Origin: Paraburkholderia podalyriae
GTDB lineage: Bacteria > Pseudomonadota > Gammaproteobacteria > Burkholderiales > Burkholderiaceae
Assembly (NCBI RefSeq): GCF_014397785.1
Contig: NZ_VZQQ01000010.1
Coordinates: 1-64,000 of the forward strand
Length of the DNA: 64,000 nucleotides
Direction: 5' to 3'
The notes below the pieces were generated by a model, which saw only the letters and a list, made by a program, of their open reading frames with translations, had not been told where the DNA came from and did not search any database. Positions 27,386 through 36,057 of this stretch are shown in pieces (the first letter of the stretch is position 1; every line of letters begins with the position of its first letter). Made by a program: the position numbers and the translations under genes.

Positions 27386-28780
27386 ATGGAACCCGCAACG
27401 CGGCAACTGATTTACGTTTCGCGCGACCCTAGCGCGGAACTGAATACGCGTTTTCTGCAGCGCGGCTGGCATGTCGAAGTCGTGGGATCGGCGCGCGATG
27501 CGCGCCGGGCAGTGCGCACCGGCTCGGCAGCTGGCGGCCTGCTCGATCTGTCCAGTGATTTCCAGCCGCACGAAATCGCCGCTTTTGAAACCTGTTTGAC
27601 CATGCCGAACGTCGGCTGGGTCGCCGCCACCACGCCTGGCCAACTGCAGGACGCCGCGTTGCGCCGGCTCGTGCGCGACTACTGTTTCGATTACGTGACG
27701 GTGCCGTATTCGGGCGACCGTATCGTCGATTCTGTTGGTCATGCCTACGGCATGATCTCGTTGAGCGAGACCGCGTCGAACGACGGCTCGCAGGGCGCCG
27801 AAGGCGAGATGGTCGGCTCGTGCGACGCGATGCTTGCGCTGTTCCGCTCGATCCGCAAGGTCGCGATGACCGACGCGCCGGTGTTCATCTCCGGCGAATC
27901 GGGCACCGGCAAGGAGCTGACGGCGGTTGCGATTCACGAACGCTCGGCGCGGCGCAACGCGCCGTTCGTGCCGATCAATTGCGGTGCGATCCCGCCGCAT
28001 CTTCTGCAATCGGAACTATTCGGCTACGAGCGCGGCGCGTTCACCGGCGCGAACCAGCGCAAGATCGGCCGGGTCGAAGCGGCCAACGGCGGCACGCTGT
28101 TTCTCGACGAAATCGGCGATCTGCCGCTCGAAAGTCAGGCGAGCCTGTTGCGCTTCCTGCAGGAGCGCAAGGTCGAGCGGCTCGGCGGACATAGCGCGAT
28201 CGACGTCGACGTGCGGATCATTTCGGCCACCCATGTGGACATGACCGCGGCGATGATCGAAGGCCGCTTCCGCTCAGACCTGTATCACCGCCTCTGCGTG
28301 CTGCAGATCGACGAGCCGCCGCTGCGCGCGCGCGGCAAGGACATCGAACTGCTCGCGCGGCACATGCTCGAACGTTTCAAGAAGGATGCCAGCCGTCGGC
28401 TACGCGGCTTCGCGCCCGATGCGATTGCCGCGCTCCATAACTACGGCTGGCCGGGCAACGTGCGCGAGCTGATCAACCGGGTGCGCCGCGCGATCGTCAT
28501 GTCGGAGGGACGCGCGATCACCGCGCGCGATCTCGAACTGGCCGAATACGTGGAGATCGTGCCGGTCTCGCTTGCGCAGGCGCGCGAAGCGGCCGAACGT
28601 CAGGCGATCGAGCTTGCGTTGCTGCGGCATCGCGGCCGGCTCGGCGATGCGGCGCAGGAACTCGGCATCTCGCGGGTGACGCTGTACCGGTTGCTGTGCT
28701 CGCATGGCATGCGTCACATGGAAGGCGAACCGATGTCGACGCCGCACGGCGATTTGCCGGCGACGGTGCAGCATCTATAA
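27386..28780 (+). CDS. VpsR-like sigma-54-dependent activator, divergent from the Fap-like operon
   Basis: A 464-residue enhancer-binding protein closely paralogous to the activator at 18910. Residues 8-120 are a receiver-like domain with Asp54 in [10 protein letters not shown]. The AAA+ domain has Walker A GESGTGKE (170-177), GAFTGA (217-222) and Walker [12 protein letters not shown] (235-245). The C-terminal Fis-type helix-turn-helix contains [12 protein letters not shown]. The AAA+ and DNA-binding parts are nearly the same in the two proteins while the receiver-like parts differ, which suggests shared targets with different inputs. It is followed by a 287-bp gap before thyA in which I see only a weak TAGAAT (29000-29005). 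Confidence 0.9.
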   Translation: MEPATRQLIYVSRDPSAELNTRFLQRGWHVEVVGSARDARRAVRTGSAAGGLLDLSSDFQPHEIAAFETCLTMPNVGWVAATTPGQLQDAALRRLVRDYCFDYVTVPYSGDRIVDSVGHAYGMISLSETASNDGSQGAEGEMVGSCDAMLALFRSIRKVAMTDAPVFISGESGTGKELTAVAIHERSARRNAPFVPINCGAIPPHLLQSELFGYERGAFTGANQRKIGRVEAANGGTLFLDEIGDLPLESQASLLRFLQERKVERLGGHSAIDVDVRIISATHVDMTAAMIEGRFRSDLYHRLCVLQIDEPPLRARGKDIELLARHMLERFKKDASRRLRGFAPDAIAALHNYGWPGNVRELINRVRRAIVMSEGRAITARDLELAEYVEIVPVSLAQAREAAERQAIELALLRHRGRLGDAAQELGISRVTLYRLLCSHGMRHMEGEPMSTPHGDLPATVQHL

Positions 28781-29067
28781 GGCGGCGGGCGAGCGGCGAG
28801 GCTGGCGACGAGGCATGTGAAGGTCTGGCGCGTCGCCGCGGGTCCACCGGCCAGGCGTCGAAGCGCTGTCGCGTGTGCGTGCGTGCGCGTGTTGGCCGCT
28901 CGTATTTCGCGTTCCGCGGGCTTTTCCTTTCCGTCTGATTTCCCCCTCGATACTTCCCATGCGGCGCGCCGTGCCCCGGCGTCGCCCGGTTGCGCTTGTT
29001 AGAATCAGGCTTTGCTCAATTCCGTGAGCGCGCCTGGTCGGGTTCGCGCCGCGTCGAAGGAAACCGC

Positions 29068-30039
29068 ATGAAACAATACCTGGAACTCGTCCGCACGATT
29101 CTCGACACCGGCACGTGGCAGGAAAACCGCACCGGCATCCGCACCATCAGCATGCCCGGCGCGATGCTGCGCTTCGATCTGCAGCAGGGCTTTCCGGCGG
29201 TCACGACGAAGAAGCTCGCGTTCAGGTCGGCGATCGGCGAGCTGGTCGGGTTTCTGCGTGCTTCGCGCAGCGCCGCTGATTTCCGCGAGCTTGGCTGCAA
29301 GGTGTGGGACGGTAACGCGAATCAGAACGCGCAGTGGCTCGCCAATCCGTATCGCGAGGGCCCGGATGATCTCGGCGATGTGTATGGCGTGCAATGGCGC
29401 AAGTGGCCGGCCTACAAGGTTCTCGACGCCAGCGCGAGCGCACAGCTCGCCGACGCGCAGGCGCGCGGTTTCCGCGTGATCACGCAGTTCGACGAAGAAG
29501 GCCGCTCGAAGGTACTGCTTTACAAGTCGATCGATCAGCTCCGCCAGTGTCTCGACACGATCATGCAGAATCCCGCCGATCGACGGATTCTTTTCCATGC
29601 CTGGAATCCGGCCGTGCTCGATCAGATCGCACTGCCGGCCTGCCATCTGTTGTACCAGTTCCTGCCGAACGTCACGCGCCGCGAAATATCGCTGTGCCTG
29701 TATATCCGTAGCAACGACGTCGGGCTCGGCACGCCGTTCAATCTGACCGAGGGCGGCGCGCTGCTGCATCTGGCCGGTCGGCTGACGGGCTATACGCCGC
29801 GCTGGTTCAGCTATTTCATCGGCGATGCGCATATTTACGAGAATCAGCTCGACATGCTGCACCAGCAACTCGGGCGCGAGCCGTACGAAAGTCCGCGGCT
29901 GGCGATTTCGGATCGTGTGCCCGACTACGCGAAGACCGGCGTGTACGAGCCGGAGTGGCTCGAGAAAATTGAGCCGGCGGATTTCTCGCTGGTCGGCTAT
30001 CGGCATCACGAGCCACTGACGGCGCCGATGGCGATTTGA
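29068..30039 (+). CDS. thyA: Thymidylate synthase
   Basis: A 323-residue ThyA that converts dUMP to dTMP with methylene-tetrahydrofolate, producing dihydrofolate for DHFR. The catalytic Cys192 is in [10 protein letters not shown], and the dUMP/folate contacts include [13 protein letters not shown] and YIYENQ-like [10 protein letters not shown]. At 323 residues it is the long form with the insert seen in Lactobacillus casei ThyA (E. coli is 264). The ATG follows GAAGGAAA. Its functional partner folA lies on the other side of the Fap-like block. Confidence 0.95.
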   Translation: MKQYLELVRTILDTGTWQENRTGIRTISMPGAMLRFDLQQGFPAVTTKKLAFRSAIGELVGFLRASRSAADFRELGCKVWDGNANQNAQWLANPYREGPDDLGDVYGVQWRKWPAYKVLDASASAQLADAQARGFRVITQFDEEGRSKVLLYKSIDQLRQCLDTIMQNPADRRILFHAWNPAVLDQIALPACHLLYQFLPNVTRREISLCLYIRSNDVGLGTPFNLTEGGALLHLAGRLTGYTPRWFSYFIGDAHIYENQLDMLHQQLGREPYESPRLAISDRVPDYAKTGVYEPEWLEKIEPADFSLVGYRHHEPLTAPMAI

Positions 30040-30082
30040 TGGCGGTGCAAGCGAGGCAGTAGCGCTCGGGCTCGTCAAACAT

Positions 30083-30119
30083 AAAAGGCCCCGCGACGAT
30101 TTGCGTCGCGGGGCTTTTT
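30083..30119. terminator. Bidirectional terminator between thyA and the FecR-like gene
   Basis: GCCCCGCGACG and CGTCGCGGGGC pair across a 5-base loop, with AAAA on the left and TTTTT on the right. It serves both convergent genes. Confidence 0.9.
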
Positions 30120-30144
30120 GTCGTCGGGACGGCAGCCGTCCTGC

Positions 30145-32724
30145 TCAGCTCTTGTGATGCTCGTCGCGATTGCCGCCGCCCTGGTGCTGCTCGGCGTGTT
30201 GCGGTTGCGGCTGGGGTTGCGCACGCGGCTGCTGCACCTGCTGAGGCCGCGGTTCGGGGCGCGACTGTTGCATCTGCATCGGCGGACGCGGTTCGGGGCG
30301 CGGTTGCTGCATCTGCATCGGCGGGCGCGGTTCGGGGCGCGGCTGCTGCATCTGCATCGGCGGACGCGGTTCGACCCGCGGCTGCTGCGCCTGCTGGAAC
30401 TGCGGCTCGGGCCGCGCTTGCGGCATCGGCTGCGGACGGGGCTCGACACGCGGTTGCTGCGCCTGCTGCATCCGTGGTTCAGGACGCGGTTGCTGCGGCG
30501 GCTCCGCGCGCGGCGCCGGTTGCATCGCCGGCGGATGCCCTTCGGGCCCACGCGCCTGTTGCCGTGCGGCCGGATTTTCCGGCGGACGCGGCACCCCGGA
30601 CTGCGGCGCGAACCTCGGTTGCTGCGGTCCGCCCGGCTGCTCGACTCGTGGTGCCTGCTGCGCCATCGGCGTATGTGGCTGCGTCCATGTCGGCTGCGAC
30701 CTGCCGACCGCGCCCCATTCCTGCGGCGCGCCGTGCTGCCGTGCGTAGGCTGGGTTGGCTGGATTGACGCCGCCTGCTTGCGGCGGCCGCGGCACCCCGT
30801 TCGACGGATGGCTCGCATTGCCCGCGAGCCCGCTCACGTCAGGCTGCGGCGGATGCGGGTTGCCGACCATCTGCGGCGGTATGCCCGGACGCGCTTGCGG
30901 CGCTTCGGCATGCGGCCCCACGGCGGCCGCTTCACCGGGCCGCTGGCCCGCCTGCTCGACGCCACGCGGCGCGATGCCGCCAGCCCCGCCAGGCGCAGCG
31001 GGGGCACCGGTCGCCATCCCCGGCGGACGACCCGGCACATGCGATCGTACTACTCGCACGTTCGCCATCGGCAGCGCGCCCGGTGCGCCGGTCATATGCG
31101 CGGGCACCGAGGTGTGCACGACCGGCTGACCGCCACCTGGCACCCGACCGCCGCTTTGCGCGAAGCGCTGCGCGAGCTCGTCGTGGTACGCAGCCGGTAT
31201 CACGGGGTTGCGTGTCGCAACGACCGGCCGCGCGGCCACGCTCGCAGGCGGCCGATAATTCGCGCGCCGCAGATCCGACCCGAAACTCTCGCGCACCGGT
31301 GCTATCCCCGGTGCGCCAGGGTTGATCCGCGCGTGGCGCCACTGCGCGGGATCGATCTTCTGCGAGAAGCGTCCGACCGGCTGACCGTGCACGAACGCGG
31401 TCGCCGGCACGGCCGTCACGCAGCCCGGCACGCGATAGTTGACGTACGTGTTGTGGACGTTCACGTTGCGGTGGAAATCGTTGACGATCGTCGGGCGATT
31501 CACGCGGTCGTAGTACCCGGCGCTCCAGCGGTCGTGATCGCGCCAATGCGGATGCCACCGCTCGCCCGGCCCGAGCGGAAACCACGCGACGCCTGCCGCG
31601 ATGACGCCGCCGACCGCCAGATTCACACCCCAGTCGACGCCGCCCTCGTTATCGCCGACGAACGCGACCAGCGCCGGCGCATAGACCGGCGCCGAGTCCG
31701 CTTCGAGCGGACCGGGTACCCAGGCCCATGTGCCGTCGACCTGGGCCCAGCGGCCGTAGTGGTACGGCGCGAAGCCCCAGGGTTCGTCGTCGACCCACGT
31801 CCAACCCCACGGCGCCTGCCAGACCCAGTGGCCGTCGTGATAGGGCGCCCAGCCGGCCGGCGTCGCGTTCGGTACCCACACTTCACCGTACTGCGGCGTC
31901 TCGCGCCACGTGCCGTTGGCATCGAGGTCTTCGTAACCGGGGACGTCGCGCGACACGTAGCGCGCCGACAGCGAGCGGTCTTCGGTGGCGTCGCGGCTGG
32001 CGGCCCACTGGTCGAGCTCGTCGAGAGCGGGCGCGCGATTGTCGGCGAGCTGCTGCAGGGTGGTGCCGGCAAAGCGGAGCTGCTGACCCGCCGCGATCGG
32101 CACCTGGCCGCCGTCGCCGTACGCGATCGCGCTGCCGCTGCGCACGGTGACGGTCGTGCTGCTGCCGTCGGGCGCGACGTCGACGCGGTAGTCGCCGGGA
32201 CCGTTCACGCCGAGCGCAAGGTTCGGCGTGTCGATTTCATACGACGATCCCGGCGCGAGCTCGCGCACGCGCGTCGACAGCGTGCCTTGCGCGACTTTCA
32301 GTTGCGCGCTCGTGTCGTCGAGGTTGAGCACGTCGAGGCTCGTGTTCTGACCCAGGCGCACCGCGGTCGAGCCGATGTGCAGCTCGGAGCGCGCGTTCTG
32401 GTCGTTCCACAACTGGTCGCCGGTCGTCAGCGGCCGGTTGATCTGCGCGTAGGACCAGTCGGTCGCGCCGGCGGGCTCGGTGGTCACGGCGCCGGCCGTG
32501 TAATTCAGACGCGCGATGCGCCCCGGCGGATCGCCGCCCGACGGGTCGCCGCCCGCCGGAGCGCCGCCCGACGCGACGGCCGCCGCGGTTGGCGGCGCGG
32601 CTGGCGCTTGCTGCGCCAAGGCGCTCTGCGCGGCGAGCGCGACGACGGCGGCCGCGATCAGCGTATAGCCGCTCATCCGGCGTCGGTTCCCGGCTTGCTG
32701 CACGGGCTGCTTGGCGTGTGTCAT
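30145..32724 (-). CDS. Exported FecR-domain / DUF6600-like protein with a Pro/Gln-rich tail
   Basis: An 859-residue exported protein. A signal peptide ends near residue 38 (SALAQQ). Residues 70-225 form a FecR-type beta domain (SELHIGSTAVRLGQNTSLDV, VTVRSGSAIAYG). Residues 280-420 are a Trp/Tyr-rich DUF6600-like region (GWAPYHDGHWVWQAPWGWTW, PYHYGRWAQVDGTWAWVPG). From about 470 on it is disordered and rich in Pro, Gln, Ala and Arg, with exact repeats of PRPEPRPPMQMQQ near the end. Such proteins are periplasmic or cell-surface and their role is unknown. An ArsR-like regulator is encoded upstream in the same direction. A long open frame on the opposite strand is a compositional shadow. Confidence 0.85.
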   Translation of the reverse strand: MTHAKQPVQQAGNRRRMSGYTLIAAAVVALAAQSALAQQAPAAPPTAAAVASGGAPAGGDPSGGDPPGRIARLNYTAGAVTTEPAGATDWSYAQINRPLTTGDQLWNDQNARSELHIGSTAVRLGQNTSLDVLNLDDTSAQLKVAQGTLSTRVRELAPGSSYEIDTPNLALGVNGPGDYRVDVAPDGSSTTVTVRSGSAIAYGDGGQVPIAAGQQLRFAGTTLQQLADNRAPALDELDQWAASRDATEDRSLSARYVSRDVPGYEDLDANGTWRETPQYGEVWVPNATPAGWAPYHDGHWVWQAPWGWTWVDDEPWGFAPYHYGRWAQVDGTWAWVPGPLEADSAPVYAPALVAFVGDNEGGVDWGVNLAVGGVIAAGVAWFPLGPGERWHPHWRDHDRWSAGYYDRVNRPTIVNDFHRNVNVHNTYVNYRVPGCVTAVPATAFVHGQPVGRFSQKIDPAQWRHARINPGAPGIAPVRESFGSDLRRANYRPPASVAARPVVATRNPVIPAAYHDELAQRFAQSGGRVPGGGQPVVHTSVPAHMTGAPGALPMANVRVVRSHVPGRPPGMATGAPAAPGGAGGIAPRGVEQAGQRPGEAAAVGPHAEAPQARPGIPPQMVGNPHPPQPDVSGLAGNASHPSNGVPRPPQAGGVNPANPAYARQHGAPQEWGAVGRSQPTWTQPHTPMAQQAPRVEQPGGPQQPRFAPQSGVPRPPENPAARQQARGPEGHPPAMQPAPRAEPPQQPRPEPRMQQAQQPRVEPRPQPMPQARPEPQFQQAQQPRVEPRPPMQMQQPRPEPRPPMQMQQPRPEPRPPMQMQQSRPEPRPQQVQQPRAQPQPQPQHAEQHQGGGNRDEHHKS
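30248..30364. repeat. 39-bp tandem repeat, three copies plus a partial copy
   Basis: Units at 30248-30286, 30287-30325 and 30326-30364 differ by only a few bases, and a fourth degenerates after about 15 bases. The unit keeps frame (13 residues, QQPRPEPRPPMQM) in the tail of the FecR/DUF6600-like protein. Near-identity at DNA level suggests recent copying or slippage. Confidence 0.9.
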
Positions 32725-32896
32725 GACTGATCTCCGGCGGACGCGGCGATGGGCCGCGTCCGTTCAGTCACTGTAGCTGTCGGCCATGTTTCAAGGCCCG
32801 CTCATTTGTAAGGTGGATTCGCGGGCGTGTAACAAAAGGTCTCACGGCGTCGCGTCTCGCGCCATCGCGCCATCGCGCCGCGAATAACGCAACCGT

Positions 32897-33607
32897 CTAT
32901 CCGGCCAGAAATGCATCGAAATGCTGCTGGCCGGCCGGCGTAACCCGCAGCACGCGCGGCCGCACGGTCCGCTCGACCCAGCCGTGCGACGACCACGCGT
33001 CGAGCAGCGCCGCGCCGAGCGCGCCGCCCAGATGCGGCCGGCGCATGCTCCAGTCGAGGCATGTGCATGCGAAGCGGCGGCGGGTCTTGTGCGCGGCGAG
33101 GTCGATGCCCCAGTCGGCGAAGCGGACGGCGCCCTGCGCGGTCGCTTCGAGCGATGTGCCGTTTTGCGTCAGCAGCCCGCGCTCGAGCATGCGCTCGAAC
33201 AGCCGCACCGACAGCTCACCGGCCATGTGGTCGTAGCAGGTGCGCGCGTAGCGCATCTCGAGCGGCACGGTGCGGGCCGGACGCGGCACGGGGCGCTGCG
33301 CCGCGCTGACCTGCGCGACGTTCGCGAGCGCTTCGATCGACGCGGCGATGTCCGGCGACGCGATACGGAAATAGCGATGCCGGCCGCGCACTTCGAGCGC
33401 GAGCAGCCCGCCGTCGGTGAGCCGTCCGAGATGGGCGCTCGCCGCCGATGGCGACAGCCCCGCGATCATCGTCAGTTCGCCGGCGGGGCGGGCGCTGCCG
33501 TCCATTAGCGCCCACAGCATCGTGGCGCGACCGGGGTCCGCGAGCAGCGCGCCGATCCGGCTCAGGCCGGGGAAGTGGTTCTGGTCGTCTGCAACGGGGG
33601 CCGTCAT
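32897..33607 (-). CDS. ArsR-family winged-helix transcriptional regulator
   Basis: A 236-residue protein. The N-terminal 90 residues are an ArsR-type winged helix (RATMLWALMDGSARPAGELT, LSPSAASAHLGRLTDGGLL, HRYFRIASPDIAASIEAL). A C-terminal domain of about 130 residues contains TCYDHMAGELSVRLFERMLE and RRFACTCLDWSMRRPHLGGA, typical of a larger ArsR branch in proteobacteria; its ligand is unknown. The classical ArsR metal motif is absent. An AGGAGA site precedes the ATG at 33607; the frame extends 16 codons upstream. Targets are not evident. Confidence 0.85.
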   Translation of the reverse strand: MTAPVADDQNHFPGLSRIGALLADPGRATMLWALMDGSARPAGELTMIAGLSPSAASAHLGRLTDGGLLALEVRGRHRYFRIASPDIAASIEALANVAQVSAAQRPVPRPARTVPLEMRYARTCYDHMAGELSVRLFERMLERGLLTQNGTSLEATAQGAVRFADWGIDLAAHKTRRRFACTCLDWSMRRPHLGGALGAALLDAWSSHGWVERTVRPRVLRVTPAGQQHFDAFLAG

Positions 33608-33814
33608 CTCACGTCTCCTGAATGGGCGGCGAACGGCAGTGCGGCCGAATGGCAAAGCGCGCCGCCACGATTCCTACTCTACGCGCATCGGGTATTCGAT
33701 GTTTCAGCCTTGCGTGAACAATGAATGCGGCGTTGTGTCCTGCCAGCCCGCGTTCCCGCGTTGTCTGGTGCGGCCAGGCTAGAATCGAAGCCTGTCTTGC
33801 AGGAACACGATGCA

Positions 33815-33955
33815 ATGAAAACTCTTCTGGCCGTCGCCGCGGCGGTTCTGCTGTTCAGCGCCTGCGCGGGGGGCGGAGCCGGCTCCGGCTCGGCCGGCAG
33901 CGGCAGCATCAGCATGTACGGCACCATCGACGAAGGCGTCAGCGTCCACAACTAG
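33815..33955 (+). CDS. Small lipoprotein, 46 residues
   Basis: A 46-residue protein with a lipoprotein signal (MKTLLAVAAAVLLFSAC), lipobox FSAC with Cys17, a Gly/Ser-rich linker and the tail ISMYGTIDEGVSVHN. Very short proteins of this kind, with a related YGT-x-D-x-GVS tail, occur in Burkholderia relatives; their role is unknown. AGGAA lies 10 bases upstream of the ATG. The frame also opens further upstream, but no signal would then be N-terminal. Confidence 0.7.
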   Translation: MKTLLAVAAAVLLFSACAGGGAGSGSAGSGSISMYGTIDEGVSVHN

Positions 33956-34030
33956 GCCCGAGCTTCGGCCATCCTCGCGCCTCGCGCCGCGTCCTCAATC
34001 GACGCAGCGCCGCGCGCAATATTGCGCTCG

Positions 34031-34036
34031 TATAAT
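34031..34036 (+). promoter_or_regulatory. -10 element of the thioesterase gene
   Basis: A perfect TATAAT lies 38 bases before the start codon. No good -35 is found at 17 bp, so it is a partial promoter call. Confidence 0.4.
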
Positions 34037-34073
34037 CGCCTCCTTTCAATGCATCCGATTGACCGGAGTCAAG

Positions 34074-34580
34074 ATGAGCACTGTGCCCGCCGCACCGCTG
34101 GACCGTTCGGAAACCACCTTCCGCTTTCTCGCCGAGCCGACCTCGGTCAACTTCGGCGGCAAGGTGCACGGCGGCGCGCTGATGAAGTGGATCGACGAGA
34201 CCGCCTATGCATGCGCGGCAGTGTGGTCGGGGCGTTATTGCGTGACGGTCAGCGTCGGCAATATCCGTTTCCGCCGGCCGATCCTCGTCGGCAATCTGGT
34301 CGAACTGCGTGCGCGCGTCGTCGCGACGGGCCGCACCAGCATGCACATTCATGTGTCGGTGCAGGCGGGCGATCCGAAGGGCGGCGAGCTGCTGCAGACC
34401 ACCGACTGTCTCGTCGTGATGGTCGCCGTCAACGAGAACGGCCATCCGGTGCCGGTGGCCGCCTTCGTGCCGCAAACGGAGGAGCAGAAACGCCTCGCCA
34501 GGTACGCGATGGACGTGAAGGAAGCGCTCGACGCGATCGTCGAGCTGAAGCCGGAAGAAGTCGCGCAGGGAAAGATTTAA
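34074..34580 (+). CDS. Acyl-CoA thioesterase, YciA/BFIT hotdog type
   Basis: A 168-residue single-hotdog thioesterase that hydrolyses acyl-CoA to free CoA and fatty acid. Conserved motifs are NFGGKVHGGALMKWIDETAY (with the catalytic Asp of the family) and GNIRFRRPILVGNLVEL. The ATG has a CCGGAG site; an in-frame TTG five codons upstream is less likely. The chain-length preference is not readable from the sequence. It is convergent with fumC. Confidence 0.9.
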   Translation: MSTVPAAPLDRSETTFRFLAEPTSVNFGGKVHGGALMKWIDETAYACAAVWSGRYCVTVSVGNIRFRRPILVGNLVELRARVVATGRTSMHIHVSVQAGDPKGGELLQTTDCLVVMVAVNENGHPVPVAAFVPQTEEQKRLARYAMDVKEALDAIVELKPEEVAQGKI

Positions 34581-34590
34581 GCGCGTCGGA

Positions 34591-34631
34591 GCCCCGAACG
34601 GCGCGCCCCTTTGCGCGCCATTTCTCGGGGC
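34591..34631. terminator. Double-stem hairpin between thioesterase gene and fumC
   Basis: An outer GCCCCGA/TCGGGGC pair encloses an inner GGCGCGC/GCGCGCC pair. It lies in the 64-bp convergent gap and probably acts as a terminator, but there is no clear T run. Confidence 0.5.
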
Positions 34632-34644
34632 GCCTCGCGCATCG

Positions 34645-36042
34645 TCATGCCGTGCGCCCGACCATATCTTTCGGTTGCACCCATTCGTCGAACTGCTGCT
34701 CGGTGACATAGCCGAGCGCCAGCGCCGAAGCCTTCAGCGTCGTGCCTTCCTTGTGCGCTTTCTTTGCGATCTGCGCGGCCTTGTCGTAGCCGATGTGGGG
34801 ATTGAGCGCGGTCACCAGCATCAGCGATTCATTGAGCAAGGTATCGATGCGCTCGTGATTCGGCTCGATGCCCACCGCGCAGTTCTCGTTGAAGCTATGC
34901 GCGCCGTCGGCGAGCAGGCGCACCGACTGCAGCACGTTGTGCGCGATCATCGGACGGAACACGTTCAACTCGAAGTTGCCGCTCGCGCCGCCGATGTTCA
35001 CCGCGACGTCGTTGCCGAACACCTGCGCGCACAGCATCGTCAGCGCTTCGGACTGGGTCGGATTGACCTTGCCCGGCATGATCGAGCTGCCCGGCTCGTT
35101 TTCGGGGATCGACAGCTCGCCGAGACCGCAGCGTGGGCCGCTCGCGAGCCAGCGGATGTCGTTGGCGATCTTGTTCAGGCTCGCGGCCACCGTTTTGAGC
35201 GCGCCGTGCGCGAACACCAGCGCGTCGGCGGCCGCCATCACCTCGAACTTGTTCGGCGCCGACACGAACGGCAGACCGGTCAGCTTGCCGATTGCGGCGG
35301 CGACGCTGTCGGCGAACTTCGGATGCGCGTTCAGTCCCGTGCCGACCGCGGTGCCGCCCTGCGCAAGCTCGTACAGGTGTGGCAGCGCCGACTCGACGTG
35401 CCGGATGCCTTGCTCGAGCTGCGCGACATAGCCTGAGAATTCCTGCCCGAGCGTGAGCGGCGTCGCGTCCTGCAGGTGCGTGCGGCCGATCTTGACGACG
35501 TCGGCGAACGCTTTCGCCTTGCTGTCCAGCGTATCGCGCAACGTTTTCAGCGCGGGCAGCAGATGCGTGACGATGGCGCTCGCGGCGGCCACGTGCATCG
35601 CGGTCGGAAACACGTCGTTCGACGACTGCCCGCGATTCACGTCGTCGTTCGGATGCACCTTGCGCGCTTCGCCGCGCTCGCCGCCGAGCAACTCGCTCGC
35701 GCGATTCGCGATCACCTCGTTCAGGTTCATGTTGGTCTGCGTGCCCGAGCCGGTCTGCCAGACCGCGAGCGGAAATTCGTCCGGATGCTTGCCGTCGATG
35801 ATCTCGTCGGCCGCCTGCATGACCGCGCGGGCCTTCTGCTCGTCGAGTTCGCCGAGGCCGAGGTTGACTTCGGCCGCCGCGCGTTTGATCACCGCGAGCG
35901 CGGCGATCAGTTCGGGCGACTGCTTCTCGGTCGAGATCTTGAAGTTCTGCAGCGAGCGCTGCGTCTGCGCGCCCCACAGGCGGGCGTTCGGCACCGCGAT
36001 TTCGCCGAACGTGTCGCGCTCCATCCGTACGTCTTCAGTCAT
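34645..36042 (-). CDS. fumC: Class II fumarate hydratase
   Basis: A 465-residue iron-independent fumarase of the TCA cycle. Signatures are [56 protein letters not shown] (catalytic His) and the lyase signature [11 protein letters not shown]. The length is normal. A CGGAG site precedes the ATG. It is oxygen-stable, unlike class I enzymes. Confidence 0.97.
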   Translation of the reverse strand: MTEDVRMERDTFGEIAVPNARLWGAQTQRSLQNFKISTEKQSPELIAALAVIKRAAAEVNLGLGELDEQKARAVMQAADEIIDGKHPDEFPLAVWQTGSGTQTNMNLNEVIANRASELLGGERGEARKVHPNDDVNRGQSSNDVFPTAMHVAAASAIVTHLLPALKTLRDTLDSKAKAFADVVKIGRTHLQDATPLTLGQEFSGYVAQLEQGIRHVESALPHLYELAQGGTAVGTGLNAHPKFADSVAAAIGKLTGLPFVSAPNKFEVMAAADALVFAHGALKTVAASLNKIANDIRWLASGPRCGLGELSIPENEPGSSIMPGKVNPTQSEALTMLCAQVFGNDVAVNIGGASGNFELNVFRPMIAHNVLQSVRLLADGAHSFNENCAVGIEPNHERIDTLLNESLMLVTALNPHIGYDKAAQIAKKAHKEGTTLKASALALGYVTEQQFDEWVQPKDMVGRTA

Positions 36043-36057
36043 GGTTGACTCCGCTTC

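Noticed and set aside
30118..32730. An 870-codon open frame on the plus strand opposite the FecR/DUF6600-like gene
   Set aside because: Its product is almost all Arg, Leu, Ala and His without domain features. The minus-strand frame has a signal peptide, recognisable domains and a ribosome site. The long antisense frame is an effect of GC-rich codon third positions.
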